The notes: generated by a model from the letters alone, not told the origin. Numbered from the stretch's first letter, positions 7,439 to 15,318 are shown. The stretch: 25,101 nt of DNA from an uncultured Bacteroides sp. (GCF_902491285.1 NZ_CABUHK010000076.1:1-25101); one strand, 5' to 3'. Numbers and translations are program-made.

Positions 7439-9217
7439 ATGAAAGATTTCTTGAAATTCACACTTGCCACAGTGACAGGTATCATTTTGTCAAGTATTGT
7501 ATTATTTATTATCAGTATGGTAACGCTGTTCGGTATCATGTCTGCTTCGGATACAGAAACAATAGTAAAAAAGAATTCTGTAATGATGCTCGACTTGAAC
7601 GGTACGTTAGTGGAACGTACCCAAGAGGATCCGTTGGGCATTTTATCACAGCTATTCGGTGACGGGTCTAACACATACGGACTGGACGACATTCTCTCGT
7701 CTATCAAAAAGGCTAAAGAGAATGAAAATATCAAAGGAATTTATTTGCAGGCCAGTTCATTAGGCGCATCCTACGCTTCCTTACAGGAAATCCGTAATGC
7801 GTTACTTGATTTTAAAGAAAGTGGAAAATTTATCATTGCCTATGGCGACTCTTATACCCAGGGGCTTTATTATCTGTCCAGTGTAGCCGACAAAGTATTG
7901 CTTAATCCCAAAGGGATGATCGAATGGCGCGGCATCGCTTCCGCTCCTCTCTTTTACAAGGATATGCTTCAGAAAATCGGTGTGGAGATGCAAATATTCA
8001 AGGTAGGAACCTATAAATCTGCCGTGGAGCCGTTCATTGCTACTGAAATGAGTCCGGCCAACCGCGAACAAGTTACAGTTTTCATCAACTCCATTTGGGG
8101 ACAAGTGACGGAAGGGGTAGCTGCCAGCCGTAGTCTTCCGGTCGATTCTCTCAATGCTTATGCAGACCGCATGTTAATGTTCTATCCGGCAGAAGAGAGC
8201 GTGAAATGCGGATTGGCCGATACACTGATTTATCGTAATGACGTACGCAACTACCTCAAGGAAATGGTGGAAATAGATAAAGATGACCGTCTTCCCATAT
8301 TAGGACTGGCGGATATGATAAATGTGAAAAAGAATGTTCCCAAAGATAAAAGCGGTAATATCGTTGCTGTATATTATGCATCCGGTGAAATCACGGATTA
8401 TCCCGGCTCCTCTGCTTCCGAAGAAAGGATTGTAGGCCCTAAGGTAATCCGTGATTTACGTAAATTGAAAGAAGATAACGACGTGAAAGCTGTTGTACTT
8501 CGTGTCAATTCTCCGGGTGGAAGTGCTTTTGCTTCTGAACAAATCTGGCATGCTGTAAAAGAGTTGAAAGCCAAGAAACCTGTTATCGTTTCCATGGGCG
8601 ACTATGCAGCATCGGGGGGGTATTATATCTCTTGTGTAGCCGATACGATTGTTGCGGAACCCACAACCCTGACCGGCTCTATCGGTATTTTCGGAATGAT
8701 TCCGAATGTCAAGGAATTAACAGAAAAAATAGGTCTGACATATGATGTGGTAAAAACCAACAAATACTCAGACTTCGGTAATATTATGCGTCCTTTTAAT
8801 GAGGGTGAGAAGTCATTGCTACAAATGATGATTGCACAAGGATATGACACATTTGTCGGCAGATGTGCCGAAGGACGCCATATGACAAAGGAAGCAATCG
8901 AAAAGATTGCCGAAGGACGTGTGTGGACGGGCGAAACAGCCAAAGAACTGGGATTGGTAGATGAACTAGGAGGTATCGACAAGGCATTGGACATTGCCAT
9001 AGCCAAAGCAGGTATTGAAGGATATACTGTCATATCTTATCCTGCCAAGCAGGATTTCCTGTCTTCTCTATTCGACACGAAGCCGACTAATTATGTAGAA
9101 TCACAACTTTTGAAAAGTAAATTAGGAGAGTATTACCAACAATTCGGCTTACTGAAAAACTTAAAAGAACAATCCATGATTCAGGCACGTATTCCGTTCG
9201 AACTGAATATTAAATAA
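7439..9217 (+). CDS. sppA: Signal peptide peptidase SppA, 67K type (protease IV)
   Basis: SppA is an inner-membrane serine protease that degrades cleaved signal peptides; the long form fuses two ClpP-like domains. The 592-residue protein starts with one membrane anchor (residues 6-35, FTLATVTGIILSSIVLFIIS). The first domain spans about 50-290 and contains FKVGTYKSAVEPF, with Lys193 as the general base. The second domain, about 305-560, contains VNSPGGSAFASE and DYAASGGYYISC, with Ser392 as nucleophile. This split Lys/Ser dyad and its spacing match E. coli SppA. It is first in a tight operon with lpxK (10-base gap), the purine phosphorylase and thiL, so it is placed with cell-envelope and housekeeping functions. 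Confidence 0.95.
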   Translation: MKDFLKFTLATVTGIILSSIVLFIISMVTLFGIMSASDTETIVKKNSVMMLDLNGTLVERTQEDPLGILSQLFGDGSNTYGLDDILSSIKKAKENENIKGIYLQASSLGASYASLQEIRNALLDFKESGKFIIAYGDSYTQGLYYLSSVADKVLLNPKGMIEWRGIASAPLFYKDMLQKIGVEMQIFKVGTYKSAVEPFIATEMSPANREQVTVFINSIWGQVTEGVAASRSLPVDSLNAYADRMLMFYPAEESVKCGLADTLIYRNDVRNYLKEMVEIDKDDRLPILGLADMINVKKNVPKDKSGNIVAVYYASGEITDYPGSSASEERIVGPKVIRDLRKLKEDNDVKAVVLRVNSPGGSAFASEQIWHAVKELKAKKPVIVSMGDYAASGGYYISCVADTIVAEPTTLTGSIGIFGMIPNVKELTEKIGLTYDVVKTNKYSDFGNIMRPFNEGEKSLLQMMIAQGYDTFVGRCAEGRHMTKEAIEKIAEGRVWTGETAKELGLVDELGGIDKALDIAIAKAGIEGYTVISYPAKQDFLSSLFDTKPTNYVESQLLKSKLGEYYQQFGLLKNLKEQSMIQARIPFELNIK

Positions 9218-9227
9218 ACCGTATTGC

Positions 9228-10358
9228 ATGGACGAGCACTTTTTCAAAATACATAAATGGCTATATCCTGTTTCGTGGTTATACGGAGCAGGGGTAATAA
9301 TGAGAAATAAACTCTTTGACTGGGGATTGCTCCGGTCGAAGAGTTTCGATGTTCCTGTCATCTGTGTCGGCAATCTGGCCGTAGGCGGAACAGGCAAAAC
9401 CCCTCATACCGAGTATTTGATAAAGTTGCTTCATGACAGTTACCAGGTGGCTGTACTAAGCCGGGGATACAAACGGCGTACACAAGGCTACGTGCTCGCT
9501 ACTCCTCAAAGTACCGCCAAGACGATTGGTGACGAGCCTTATCAGATGTACACCAAGTTCCCATCCATCACGTTGGCCGTTGACGAAAATCGCTGCCATG
9601 GAATAGAGAAGTTACTTGCTCTGAAAGAACCGATAGTAGACATTGTGCTGCTGGACGACGCTTTCCAACATCGCTATGTCAAACCGGGACTAAGTATTCT
9701 ATTGACAGACTATCACCGTCTTTTCTGTGACGACACGCTACTTCCGGCAGGTCGTTTGCGTGAACCGGTCAGTGGAAAGAACCGGACGCAAATCGTCATT
9801 GTCACCAAATGCCCTCAGGACATCAAACCTATTGATTTCAATATTATCACCAAACGGTTGAACCTTTATCCGTATCAGCAGTTATTCTTCTCATCGTTCC
9901 GTTATGGGAATCTGCAACCTGTATTCCAACAGGGAGTTAAAGAAACTGCCGCAAATGTAATTCCGGCAAGCAAAGAAATTTCTTTGTCTTCACTAACGGA
10001 TACGGATATATTATTAGTAACCGGCATTGCATCTCCTGCCCCTATCCTGGAAAGACTGGAAGATTGTACAAAACAAATAGAAACATTATCTTTTAGCGAC
10101 CACCATGATTTCACTCACAAAGATATGCAACAGATAAAGGAACGGTTCAAGCGGTTGACAAGCGAAAAACGGCTGATAATCACCACCGAGAAGGATGCGA
10201 CACGCTTGGTCAACCATCCGGGACTGGACGAAGAGCTGAAACCGTTTATCTATGCTTTACCTGTTGAAATTGAGATATTACAAAATCAACAAGATAAATT
10301 TAACCAACATATTATTGACTATGTTAGAGAAAATACAAGAAACCGCAGCTTATCTTAA
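9228..10358 (+). CDS. lpxK: Tetraacyldisaccharide 4'-kinase LpxK (lipid A synthesis)
   Basis: LpxK phosphorylates the 4'-position of the lipid A disaccharide precursor at the inner membrane. The 376-residue protein has a hydrophobic N-terminus (HKWLYPVSWLYGAGVIMRNK) as in LpxK. The unusual P-loop VGNLAVGGTGKTPHTEYL has Lys57, followed by VLSRGYKRRTQGY and GDEPYQM. VLLDDAFQHRYV holds the paired Asp residues of the active site, and LSFSDHHDFT the conserved His-Asp element. The length is slightly above the usual 320-350 residues. The gene follows sppA by 10 bases, and its last 38 bases overlap the next gene in another frame, which suggests translational coupling. Confidence 0.95.
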   Translation: MDEHFFKIHKWLYPVSWLYGAGVIMRNKLFDWGLLRSKSFDVPVICVGNLAVGGTGKTPHTEYLIKLLHDSYQVAVLSRGYKRRTQGYVLATPQSTAKTIGDEPYQMYTKFPSITLAVDENRCHGIEKLLALKEPIVDIVLLDDAFQHRYVKPGLSILLTDYHRLFCDDTLLPAGRLREPVSGKNRTQIVIVTKCPQDIKPIDFNIITKRLNLYPYQQLFFSSFRYGNLQPVFQQGVKETAANVIPASKEISLSSLTDTDILLVTGIASPAPILERLEDCTKQIETLSFSDHHDFTHKDMQQIKERFKRLTSEKRLIITTEKDATRLVNHPGLDEELKPFIYALPVEIEILQNQQDKFNQHIIDYVRENTRNRSLS

Positions 10359-11130
10359 AGAGAAGATGCACACAAGTCCCGAAACTGCCATCATTCTTGG
10401 CACCGGACTTGGCAGTTTAGCAAACGAAATCACCGAGAAGTACGAAATAAAGTATTCGGATATCCCGAACTTCCCGGTGTCTACCGTCGAAGGTCACAGC
10501 GGCAAGCTGATTTTCGGAAAATTAGGCAATAAGGATATTATGGCTATGCAAGGCCGTTTCCACTACTACGAAGGTTATTCGATGAAGGAAGTAACTTTCC
10601 CTGTACGTGTGATGCGTGAATTGGGCATCAAAACTTTGTTTGTATCCAATGCCAGCGGTGGTACGAATGCGGACTTTGAAATAGGTGACCTGATGATTAT
10701 CACAGACCACATCAACTACTTCCCCGAACATCCGCTTCGCGGCAAAAACATACCTTATGGTCCGCGTTTCCCGGATATGAGCGAAGCATACAGCAAAGAA
10801 CTGATTCGCAAGGCGGACGAAATTGCTGAAGAAAAAGGAATCAAGGTGCAACACGGTGTATACATCGGTACACAAGGACCTACTTTCGAAACTCCGGCTG
10901 AATATAAACTATTCCATATCTTAGGTGCTGATGCCGTGGGTATGTCTACTGTTCCCGAAGTGATTGTAGCCAACCATTGCGGAATCAAAGTTTTCGGAAT
11001 TTCCGTTATTACCGACTTGGGAGTAGAAGGGAAAATCGTAGAAGTAACGCACGAAGAAGTCCAAAAAGCTGCTGACGCCGCCCAACCGAAAATGACGACT
11101 ATCATGCGTGAACTTATCAACCGTGCCTAA
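10321..11130 (+). CDS. punA: Purine nucleoside phosphorylase, trimeric PNP/MTAP type
   Basis: The enzyme splits purine nucleosides with phosphate to give free base and ribose 1-phosphate in purine salvage. I start at ATG 10321 (MLEKIQETAAYLKE), the family-like N-terminus; an upstream in-frame ATG at 10252 would add a non-homologous tail inside lpxK. The 269 residues show ILGTGLGSL (phosphate loop), EGHSGKL, GRFHYYEGYS, SNASGG, GPTFETPAEYK with base-binding Glu190, and VGMSTVPE. At the position of human Asn243 this protein has Asp232 (GISVITDLG), a change known to favour 6-aminopurines. The symbol is by family only. The ORF overlaps lpxK by 38 bases and is followed by thiL after 16 bases. Confidence 0.92.
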   Translation: MLEKIQETAAYLKEKMHTSPETAIILGTGLGSLANEITEKYEIKYSDIPNFPVSTVEGHSGKLIFGKLGNKDIMAMQGRFHYYEGYSMKEVTFPVRVMRELGIKTLFVSNASGGTNADFEIGDLMIITDHINYFPEHPLRGKNIPYGPRFPDMSEAYSKELIRKADEIAEEKGIKVQHGVYIGTQGPTFETPAEYKLFHILGADAVGMSTVPEVIVANHCGIKVFGISVITDLGVEGKIVEVTHEEVQKAADAAQPKMTTIMRELINRA

Positions 11131-11146
11131 ACATTAAACCCGATTT

Positions 11147-12181
11147 ATGAGAACTGAAATAGCTACTCTCGGTGAGTTCGGTCTGATCGACCGCCTCACC
11201 GAGGGAATCAAACTAGAAAACGAATCCAGCAAATACGGAGTAGGCGATGATGCCGCTGTCCTCTCCTACCCGTCCGAGAAACAAGTATTGGTGACCACAG
11301 ACTTACTGATGGAAGGCGTACATTTCGACCTGACATACGTTCCTTTGAAACATTTGGGATATAAGTCTGCGGTAGTCAATTTCTCCGATATTTACGCCAT
11401 GAACGGTACTCCCAGACAAATAACGGTATCTCTCGGACTATCCAAACGTTTCAGCGTGGAAGATATGGATGAGCTCTATGCAGGTATCCGTCTGGCCTGC
11501 CAGCAATATAATGTCGATATTGTAGGCGGAGACACAACGTCTTCCCTTACAGGACTTGCCATCAGCATTACCTGTATAGGCGACGCGGATAAAGACAAAG
11601 TAGTCTACCGCAACGGAGCGAAAGAAACAGACTTGATCTGTGTCAGTGGTGACTTAGGTGCTGCCTATATGGGACTGCAACTTCTTGAGCGTGAAAAAAG
11701 TGTATTAAAAGGTGAGAAGGACATGCAACCGGACTTTTCCGGCAAAGAATACCTGTTGGAACGCCAACTGAAACCTGAAGCCCGTAAAGACATCGTCGAG
11801 AAACTTGCTGCCGCCAACATTATCCCGACTTCCATGATGGACATTTCTGATGGTTTATCATCGGAGCTTATGCACATCTGCAAGCAAAGCAATGCCGGTT
11901 GCCGTGTTTACGAGGAACATATCCCTATTGACTATCAGACTGCTGTCATGGCAGAAGAGTTCAATATGAACCTGACCACTTGCGCTATGAATGGCGGCGA
12001 AGACTACGAACTTCTTTTCACCGTACCTATCGCCGACCATGAGAAAGTATCGCAAATGGAAGGTATCCGCCTCATCGGTCATATCACCAAACCGGAATTA
12101 GGTTGTGCTTTGATAACCCGTGACGGACAAGAATTCGAACTGAAAGCTCAAGGATGGAATCCTTTAAAAGAAGATAAATAA
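11147..12181 (+). CDS. thiL: Thiamine-monophosphate kinase ThiL
   Basis: ThiL phosphorylates thiamine monophosphate with ATP to the cofactor thiamine diphosphate in the cytoplasm. The 344-residue protein has the family's ATP/Mg and substrate motifs in order: YGVGDDAAVL near residue 30-40, TTDLLMEGVHFDL, LGYKSAVVNFSDIYAMNGTP, VDIVGGDTTSS, SGDLGAAYMGL, MMDISDGLSSEL and GGEDYELLFTV. The length is normal for ThiL. It is the last gene of the sppA-lpxK-PNP-thiL operon and is followed by a strong terminator 40 bases downstream. The association with purine salvage and lipid A genes looks like positional housekeeping, not a pathway. Confidence 0.95.
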   Translation: MRTEIATLGEFGLIDRLTEGIKLENESSKYGVGDDAAVLSYPSEKQVLVTTDLLMEGVHFDLTYVPLKHLGYKSAVVNFSDIYAMNGTPRQITVSLGLSKRFSVEDMDELYAGIRLACQQYNVDIVGGDTTSSLTGLAISITCIGDADKDKVVYRNGAKETDLICVSGDLGAAYMGLQLLEREKSVLKGEKDMQPDFSGKEYLLERQLKPEARKDIVEKLAAANIIPTSMMDISDGLSSELMHICKQSNAGCRVYEEHIPIDYQTAVMAEEFNMNLTTCAMNGGEDYELLFTVPIADHEKVSQMEGIRLIGHITKPELGCALITRDGQEFELKAQGWNPLKEDK

Positions 12182-12220
12182 AATATTCAGCATACAGCTA
12201 AAATATTTTCAATCTATATA

Positions 12221-12261
12221 ACACTGATAATAAGCCTACTAACTTTTTATCAGTGTTTTTT
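12221..12261 (+). terminator. Intrinsic terminator of the sppA-thiL operon
   Basis: ACACTGATAA (12221-12230) pairs with TTATCAGTGT (12247-12256) around a 16-base loop and runs straight into TTTTTT. The position just after thiL and before the tRNA promoter fits. Confidence 0.85.
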
Positions 12262-12273
12262 ATTTCCAAAAGG

Positions 12274-12304
12274 CTTGCAGAATCCAAAAGTTTCACTACC
12301 TTTG
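12274..12304 (+). promoter_or_regulatory. Bacteroides-type promoter of the tRNA-Phe gene
   Basis: CTTG at 12274-12277 and TACCTTTG at 12297-12304 (TAnnTTTG) are separated by 19 bases, a spacing that fits the Bacteroides -33/-7 promoter. The predicted start is near 12311, about 30 bases before the mature tRNA 5' end. Confidence 0.65.
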
Positions 12305-12342
12305 CAACCGCAAAAGAGATATTACCGGAACGAACAGCACAA

Positions 12343-12415
12343 GGTGCCATAGCTCAGTTGGTAGAGCAAAGGACTGAAAATCCTTGTGTCCCCGGTTCGA
12401 TTCCTGGTGGCACCA
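12343..12415 (+). tRNA. tRNA-Phe (anticodon GAA)
   Basis: The 73 bases fold into a cloverleaf: acceptor GGTGCCA/TGGCACC with discriminator A, D-arm GCTC-AGTTGGTA-GAGC, anticodon stem AAGGA/TCCTT around loop CTGAAAA (anticodon GAA, Phe), 5-base variable loop and T-loop TTCGATT. The T-stem CCCGG/CCTGG has one C-T mismatch in the middle. The 3' CCA is not encoded (next bases are CTA), so it must be added after transcription. It stands alone, with its own promoter and terminator. Confidence 0.97.
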
Positions 12416-12431
12416 CTATCGATTCGGTAAT

Positions 12432-12473
12432 AAAAAAATCCCTTGAACTTTCAAAAGTTCAAGGGATTTTTTT
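12432..12473. terminator. Strong bidirectional terminator after tRNA-Phe
   Basis: A perfect 17-bp stem (12432-12448 with 12457-12473) has a TTTCAAAA loop, seven A on the left and seven T on the right. It ends the tRNA transcript on + and the cold-shock operon on -, whose last gene stops at 12499. Confidence 0.93.
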
Positions 12474-12498
12474 ATTCTTCTTTTTGCATCTACAAGCA

Positions 12499-12705
12499 CT
12501 ATACTTTAGAACTATGTAGTTTCTTATAAATCTCTACACGAGCATCTATTTCTGCTTGAGTCAAATGTGCAGGAAGTTCAATAGTAGTTCGGGGAGTTAT
12601 TGCTACCTGCACTACATCCCCCAGACCTTTTTTATACTCCTTGATTGCATTTTCAGTAAACTGATTGGATGAAATAACATCACGCATAATATTACCTTTT
12701 TTCAT
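12499..12705 (-). CDS. Small uncharacterised protein, 68 aa, downstream of the cold-shock protein gene
   Basis: I do not recognise this short protein. It starts MKKGNIMRDVISSNQFTENA, with a second possible start at Met7, and has no signal peptide or membrane segment. The middle reads KEYKKGLGDVVQVAITPRTT and the end is an amphipathic helix (LTQAEIDARVEIYKKLHSS), so a small soluble alpha/beta protein is likely. The gene lies 48 bases after the cold-shock-domain gene on the same strand, without a terminator or a clear promoter between them. It stops 26 bases before the shared bidirectional terminator, as the last gene of a transcript would. Coding is supported by context, not homology. Confidence 0.6.
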   Translation of the reverse strand: MKKGNIMRDVISSNQFTENAIKEYKKGLGDVVQVAITPRTTIELPAHLTQAEIDARVEIYKKLHSSKV

Positions 12706-12753
12706 ATCTCTTTTTTTGTTTTCATTCTATACACAAGCAGAATATAAATCTCC

Positions 12754-13236
12754 TTATTCAGATTCAGCTTGCACCAATTTTTCCGGTTTAGGTTTGTTTT
12801 CCAAACATATATTGACTGCATTCATCCCTTTTACTCCACGCTCAAGGTCAAATGTAACAATATTATTTTCTACAATATTACCAACGACATTGTTTACATG
12901 AAAAAAGTACTTCTCAACCCCGGAAAGATCCTTTATAAAGCCAAACCCTCTCGACTCATTAAAAAACTCAACCCGCCCTCTCAAAATAGTCGGCTCTTCT
13001 TCCTCTTTTTTGGGAGTTGCTATGATTATTTCATCTGGATTAATCTCTTCCTTTTTAATATTATCAGCCGGTGGAGTTGAGGTAATCATCCCATTCTCAT
13101 CCACATAAGCAATCATGTCATCAAAACTACTAGTACCTGATAATTTCTTGCTTTCTTTCTTCTTTAGTTTTTCTTCTCGTTTAGCAATTCTTTTCTTTTC
13201 ATTTTCACGTTTACCAACTGTCATGGATTTTGCCAT
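12754..13236 (-). CDS. Cold-shock-domain protein with charged N-terminal extension
   Basis: The protein has 160 residues, against about 70 for a canonical cold-shock protein. Residues 1-32 are a Lys/Arg/Glu-rich helix (KRENEKKRIAKREEKLKKKE), residues 33-84 an acidic linker, and residues 86-148 a cold-shock OB fold: RGRVEFFNESRGFGFIKD contains RNP1 (RGFGFI) and EKYFFHVNNV the RNP2 equivalent (usually VFVHF). It should bind single-stranded RNA or DNA and melt RNA structure. It lies 54 bases downstream of the DEAD-box helicase gene on the same strand, so the two are probably cotranscribed and act together on RNA. Confidence 0.88.
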   Translation of the reverse strand: MAKSMTVGKRENEKKRIAKREEKLKKKESKKLSGTSSFDDMIAYVDENGMITSTPPADNIKKEEINPDEIIIATPKKEEEEPTILRGRVEFFNESRGFGFIKDLSGVEKYFFHVNNVVGNIVENNIVTFDLERGVKGMNAVNICLENKPKPEKLVQAESE

Positions 13237-13283
13237 AGAATTTATATTTAGTTTTATATTATATTTAAAAGATAGTGTAAATT

Positions 13284-13308
13284 GCTGATTTTAAATAATA
13301 AAATCAGC
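13284..13308 (-). promoter_or_regulatory. Hairpin covering the stop codon of the DEAD-box helicase gene
   Basis: GCTGATTTTA (13284-13293) pairs perfectly with TAAAATCAGC (13299-13308) around AATAA. The helicase stop codon is 13291-13293, so the hairpin involves its last codons. No T-run follows on the - strand, so it is a processing or partial attenuation element at best. Confidence 0.4.
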
Positions 13309-14415
13309 CTTATTTATTTTTTTCCCCGTCAGTTTCTGGATATCATTGACGAGTTTGCGTTCTTCCTGCGAACAAAACGTAAGTGCTGTCCCTTCATTTC
13401 CCGCCCTTCCGGTACGTCCGATACGGTGTACGTAAGTTTCGGGTACGTCAGGAAGATCATAATTGATAACCAATGGCAATTCATTAATATCAATCCCTCT
13501 GGAAGCAATATCAGTTGCCACCATTACTCTTGTTTTTCCTGATTTGAAGTTTCCCAACGCAGACTGCCTGGCCGCCTGACTCTTATTTCCGTGGATAGCC
13601 TGACTGCCGATTCCTGCTTTACCCAATATTCTGACAATCTTATCAGCATTATGTTTCGTTCTCGAGAAGATTAACACCGATTGCTCTTCCGCCTTTTGCA
13701 GAATTGAAATTAAGAGTTGACTCTTCTCCTTCTTTTCTACAAAATAAATGACTTGCTTAATTGAATCTACCGTAGATGATTTCGGTGTTATATAAATCTT
13801 CACCGGATTCTTCAACAACGATTTAGTTAATGCAATAATACTATCCGGCATTGTCGCAGAGAAAAACAAAGTCTGCTTTTCTTTCGGAAGCTTTGGCAAT
13901 ATCCGCTTAATATCATGAATAAATCCCATATCGAGCATACGGTCTGCCTCATCAAGCACAAAATATTGTATCTTGTCCAAACGTATATGCCCCTGGTTCA
14001 TCAAATCGAGCAAACGCCCCGGAGTCGCAACCAGAATATCAATTCCTTTATTCAACATATCAACCTGCGGACGCTGATTCACACCACCGAAGATAACCCC
14101 ATGACGAACACGGGTATATTTTGAATAATCATCGATACATTCACTGATTTGTAAAGCAAGCTCACGGGTAGGAGTTAATATCAAAGCTTTGATACCTTGA
14201 CACTTACCAGGCTCTTTGTTTACCTGTAAATGCTGAATGATAGGAATCGCAAACGAAGCAGTCTTTCCTGTTCCTGTTTGTGCACAACCTAATATATCTC
14301 TTTTCGCCAACGCGGCAGGAATAGCTTTTTCCTGAATAGGAGTCGGCACAGTATATCCTTTTTCTTCAATTGCTTTTAAAATCGGTTCGGTTATTTTTAA
14401 ATCTTTAAATGTCAT
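13291..14415 (-). CDS. DEAD-box ATP-dependent RNA helicase, RhlE-like
   Basis: The 374-residue protein carries all core motifs: Phe3 and Gln28 of the Q motif (PTPIQEKAIP), motif I AQTGTGKT (Lys51), PTRELA (82-87), TPGR (131-134), DEAD (155-158), SAT (186-188), the C-terminal RecA domain with ARQSALGNFKSG and VATDIASRGIDI, and HRIGRTGR near residue 330. It ends soon after the second RecA domain, so it lacks the basic tail of many RhlE/DeaD proteins. It unwinds short RNA duplexes in ribosome assembly or mRNA decay. Neighbouring RRM and cold-shock genes on the same strand point to a cold or RNA-structure response. The leader of unknown length upstream may regulate it. Confidence 0.95.
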   Translation of the reverse strand: MTFKDLKITEPILKAIEEKGYTVPTPIQEKAIPAALAKRDILGCAQTGTGKTASFAIPIIQHLQVNKEPGKCQGIKALILTPTRELALQISECIDDYSKYTRVRHGVIFGGVNQRPQVDMLNKGIDILVATPGRLLDLMNQGHIRLDKIQYFVLDEADRMLDMGFIHDIKRILPKLPKEKQTLFFSATMPDSIIALTKSLLKNPVKIYITPKSSTVDSIKQVIYFVEKKEKSQLLISILQKAEEQSVLIFSRTKHNADKIVRILGKAGIGSQAIHGNKSQAARQSALGNFKSGKTRVMVATDIASRGIDINELPLVINYDLPDVPETYVHRIGRTGRAGNEGTALTFCSQEERKLVNDIQKLTGKKINKADFII

Positions 14416-14742
14416 AAATGTAATTTGCTATACCTGTACTTACGCCGGAACACCTGAAAACATTTCATGCAAATGTTTACGATAATGCCGACACGATTAT
14501 CAATATAGACTTTGTGATATAAATTATTAAACTTACGCTCTTGATTTTCAAGAGTCTTCAAATTGCAATAAAGCCTAATAATTCTTCTTTAGACATGAAA
14601 AGATCAGGAGCTGGGGTATCCTAGTTGCACTACACAGAGGAGTGAGAATTAGCAGAACTTAATTGTTAGATGATTTTCTTTTCCGGCTGTCGGGTAAACA
14701 GCCTCCGCAGATAATCATAAAGGCGGATATAAAGACTTTATA
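14416..14742 (-). promoter_or_regulatory. Leader/intergenic region upstream of the DEAD-box helicase gene
   Basis: These 327 bases contain no supported gene of normal size. On the - strand, a 12-codon ORF with ATG at 14596-14594 and stop at 14560-14558 (MSKEELLGFIAI) is followed four bases later by a perfect 7-bp hairpin (14538-14544 with 14548-14554, loop TTT). A second small hairpin, GGCTGT/ACAGCC, lies near 14683-14702. I find no good TAnnTTTG box for the helicase. A long structured leader, as in cold-induced mRNAs, is an inference. Confidence 0.4.
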
Positions 14743-14774
14743 GAAAAGCAGAGGAAAGCTTCCTTCTGCTTTTC
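14743..14774 (-). terminator. Terminator of the RRM protein gene
   Basis: GAAAAGCAGA (14743-14752) pairs with TCTGCTTTTC (14765-14774), continued by GGAA/TTCC with one bulged base and a 3-base loop. It begins 13 bases after the RRM stop codon; on the - strand the stem ends in CTTTTCTAT. It separates the RRM gene from the helicase leader. Confidence 0.75.
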
Positions 14775-14787
14775 CCAAGTCCGGATA

Positions 14788-15090
14788 TTAATATCTTCTG
14801 GAATTGTTGTAACCACCTCCACGGCTTCCACCGTATGACGGTTTCTCAGCGCGAGGACGTGCAACGCTTACTGAAATAACTTTTTGGTCGTATTCTACGC
14901 CATTCAATTCGTCAATTGCCTTTTGTCCTTCTTCATCGTTCGACATTTCTACGAAAGCGAATCCTCTGGATTTACCAGTTTCTCTATCCATAATTACTTT
15001 AGCTGAAGAAACTTCTCCAAACTCTGCAAATAAATTTGTTAAGTCCGCATCGTTTGTACGATAACTTAAACCTGCGATGTAAATGTTCAT
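14788..15090 (-). CDS. Single-RRM RNA-binding protein with Gly-rich tail
   Basis: The 100 residues form one RNA-recognition motif plus a short tail. RNP2 is IYIAGL (3-8) and RNP1 is RGFAFVEM (42-49), with the usual DRETGKSR before it and NGVEYDQKVISVSVARP as the last strand. Residues 86-100 are Gly/Arg/Tyr-rich (YGGSRGGGYNNSRRY), as in glycine-rich cold-induced RNA-binding proteins. This protein type is common in Bacteroidetes and cyanobacteria and is thought to act as an RNA chaperone. It is a separate transcription unit with its own candidate promoter and terminator, and a leader of about 120 bases. Confidence 0.93.
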   Translation of the reverse strand: MNIYIAGLSYRTNDADLTNLFAEFGEVSSAKVIMDRETGKSRGFAFVEMSNDEEGQKAIDELNGVEYDQKVISVSVARPRAEKPSYGGSRGGGYNNSRRY

Positions 15091-15215
15091 TTAAACTCTT
15101 ATTAAAATAAATACTAAATTGGAGTGAGGAGGATAATTACAGAAAAGGCCTACTTACTAATAAAATATTAAAAGGAGAACTATACGATAATGATTCGTAA
15201 CTCAAACTCTGGGAA

Positions 15216-15223
15216 CAAAGATA
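15216..15223 (-). promoter_or_regulatory. Candidate -7 box for the RRM protein gene
   Basis: The - strand reads TATCTTTG, a full TAnnTTTG match, and would give a leader of about 120 bases. No -33 TTTG is evident. A 10-bp palindrome GATAATTATC (15277-15286) lies between this and the divergent LuxR promoter. Confidence 0.5.
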
Positions 15224-15318
15224 ATGTAATAAATCTGAAAAACACGTTTATATCCATTCTTTTTCGGAAGAAAGACGATAATTATCATTTATTAGCACGT
15301 TGGGTATTAAAATATCTC

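Noticed and set aside
12343..12415. tRNA-Phe as a pseudogene because of a T-stem mismatch
   Set aside because: All other stems, the anticodon loop, promoter and terminator are intact; one T-stem mismatch is tolerated in real tRNAs.
12253..12519. 88-codon open frame crossing the tRNA-Phe gene
   Set aside because: It runs through a terminator, a promoter, the tRNA and a second terminator, so it is a chance frame.
12343..12715. Integration site at the tRNA-Phe gene
   Set aside because: No integrase and no repeat of the tRNA 3' end is seen in the window; the downstream genes are ordinary RNA-handling genes.
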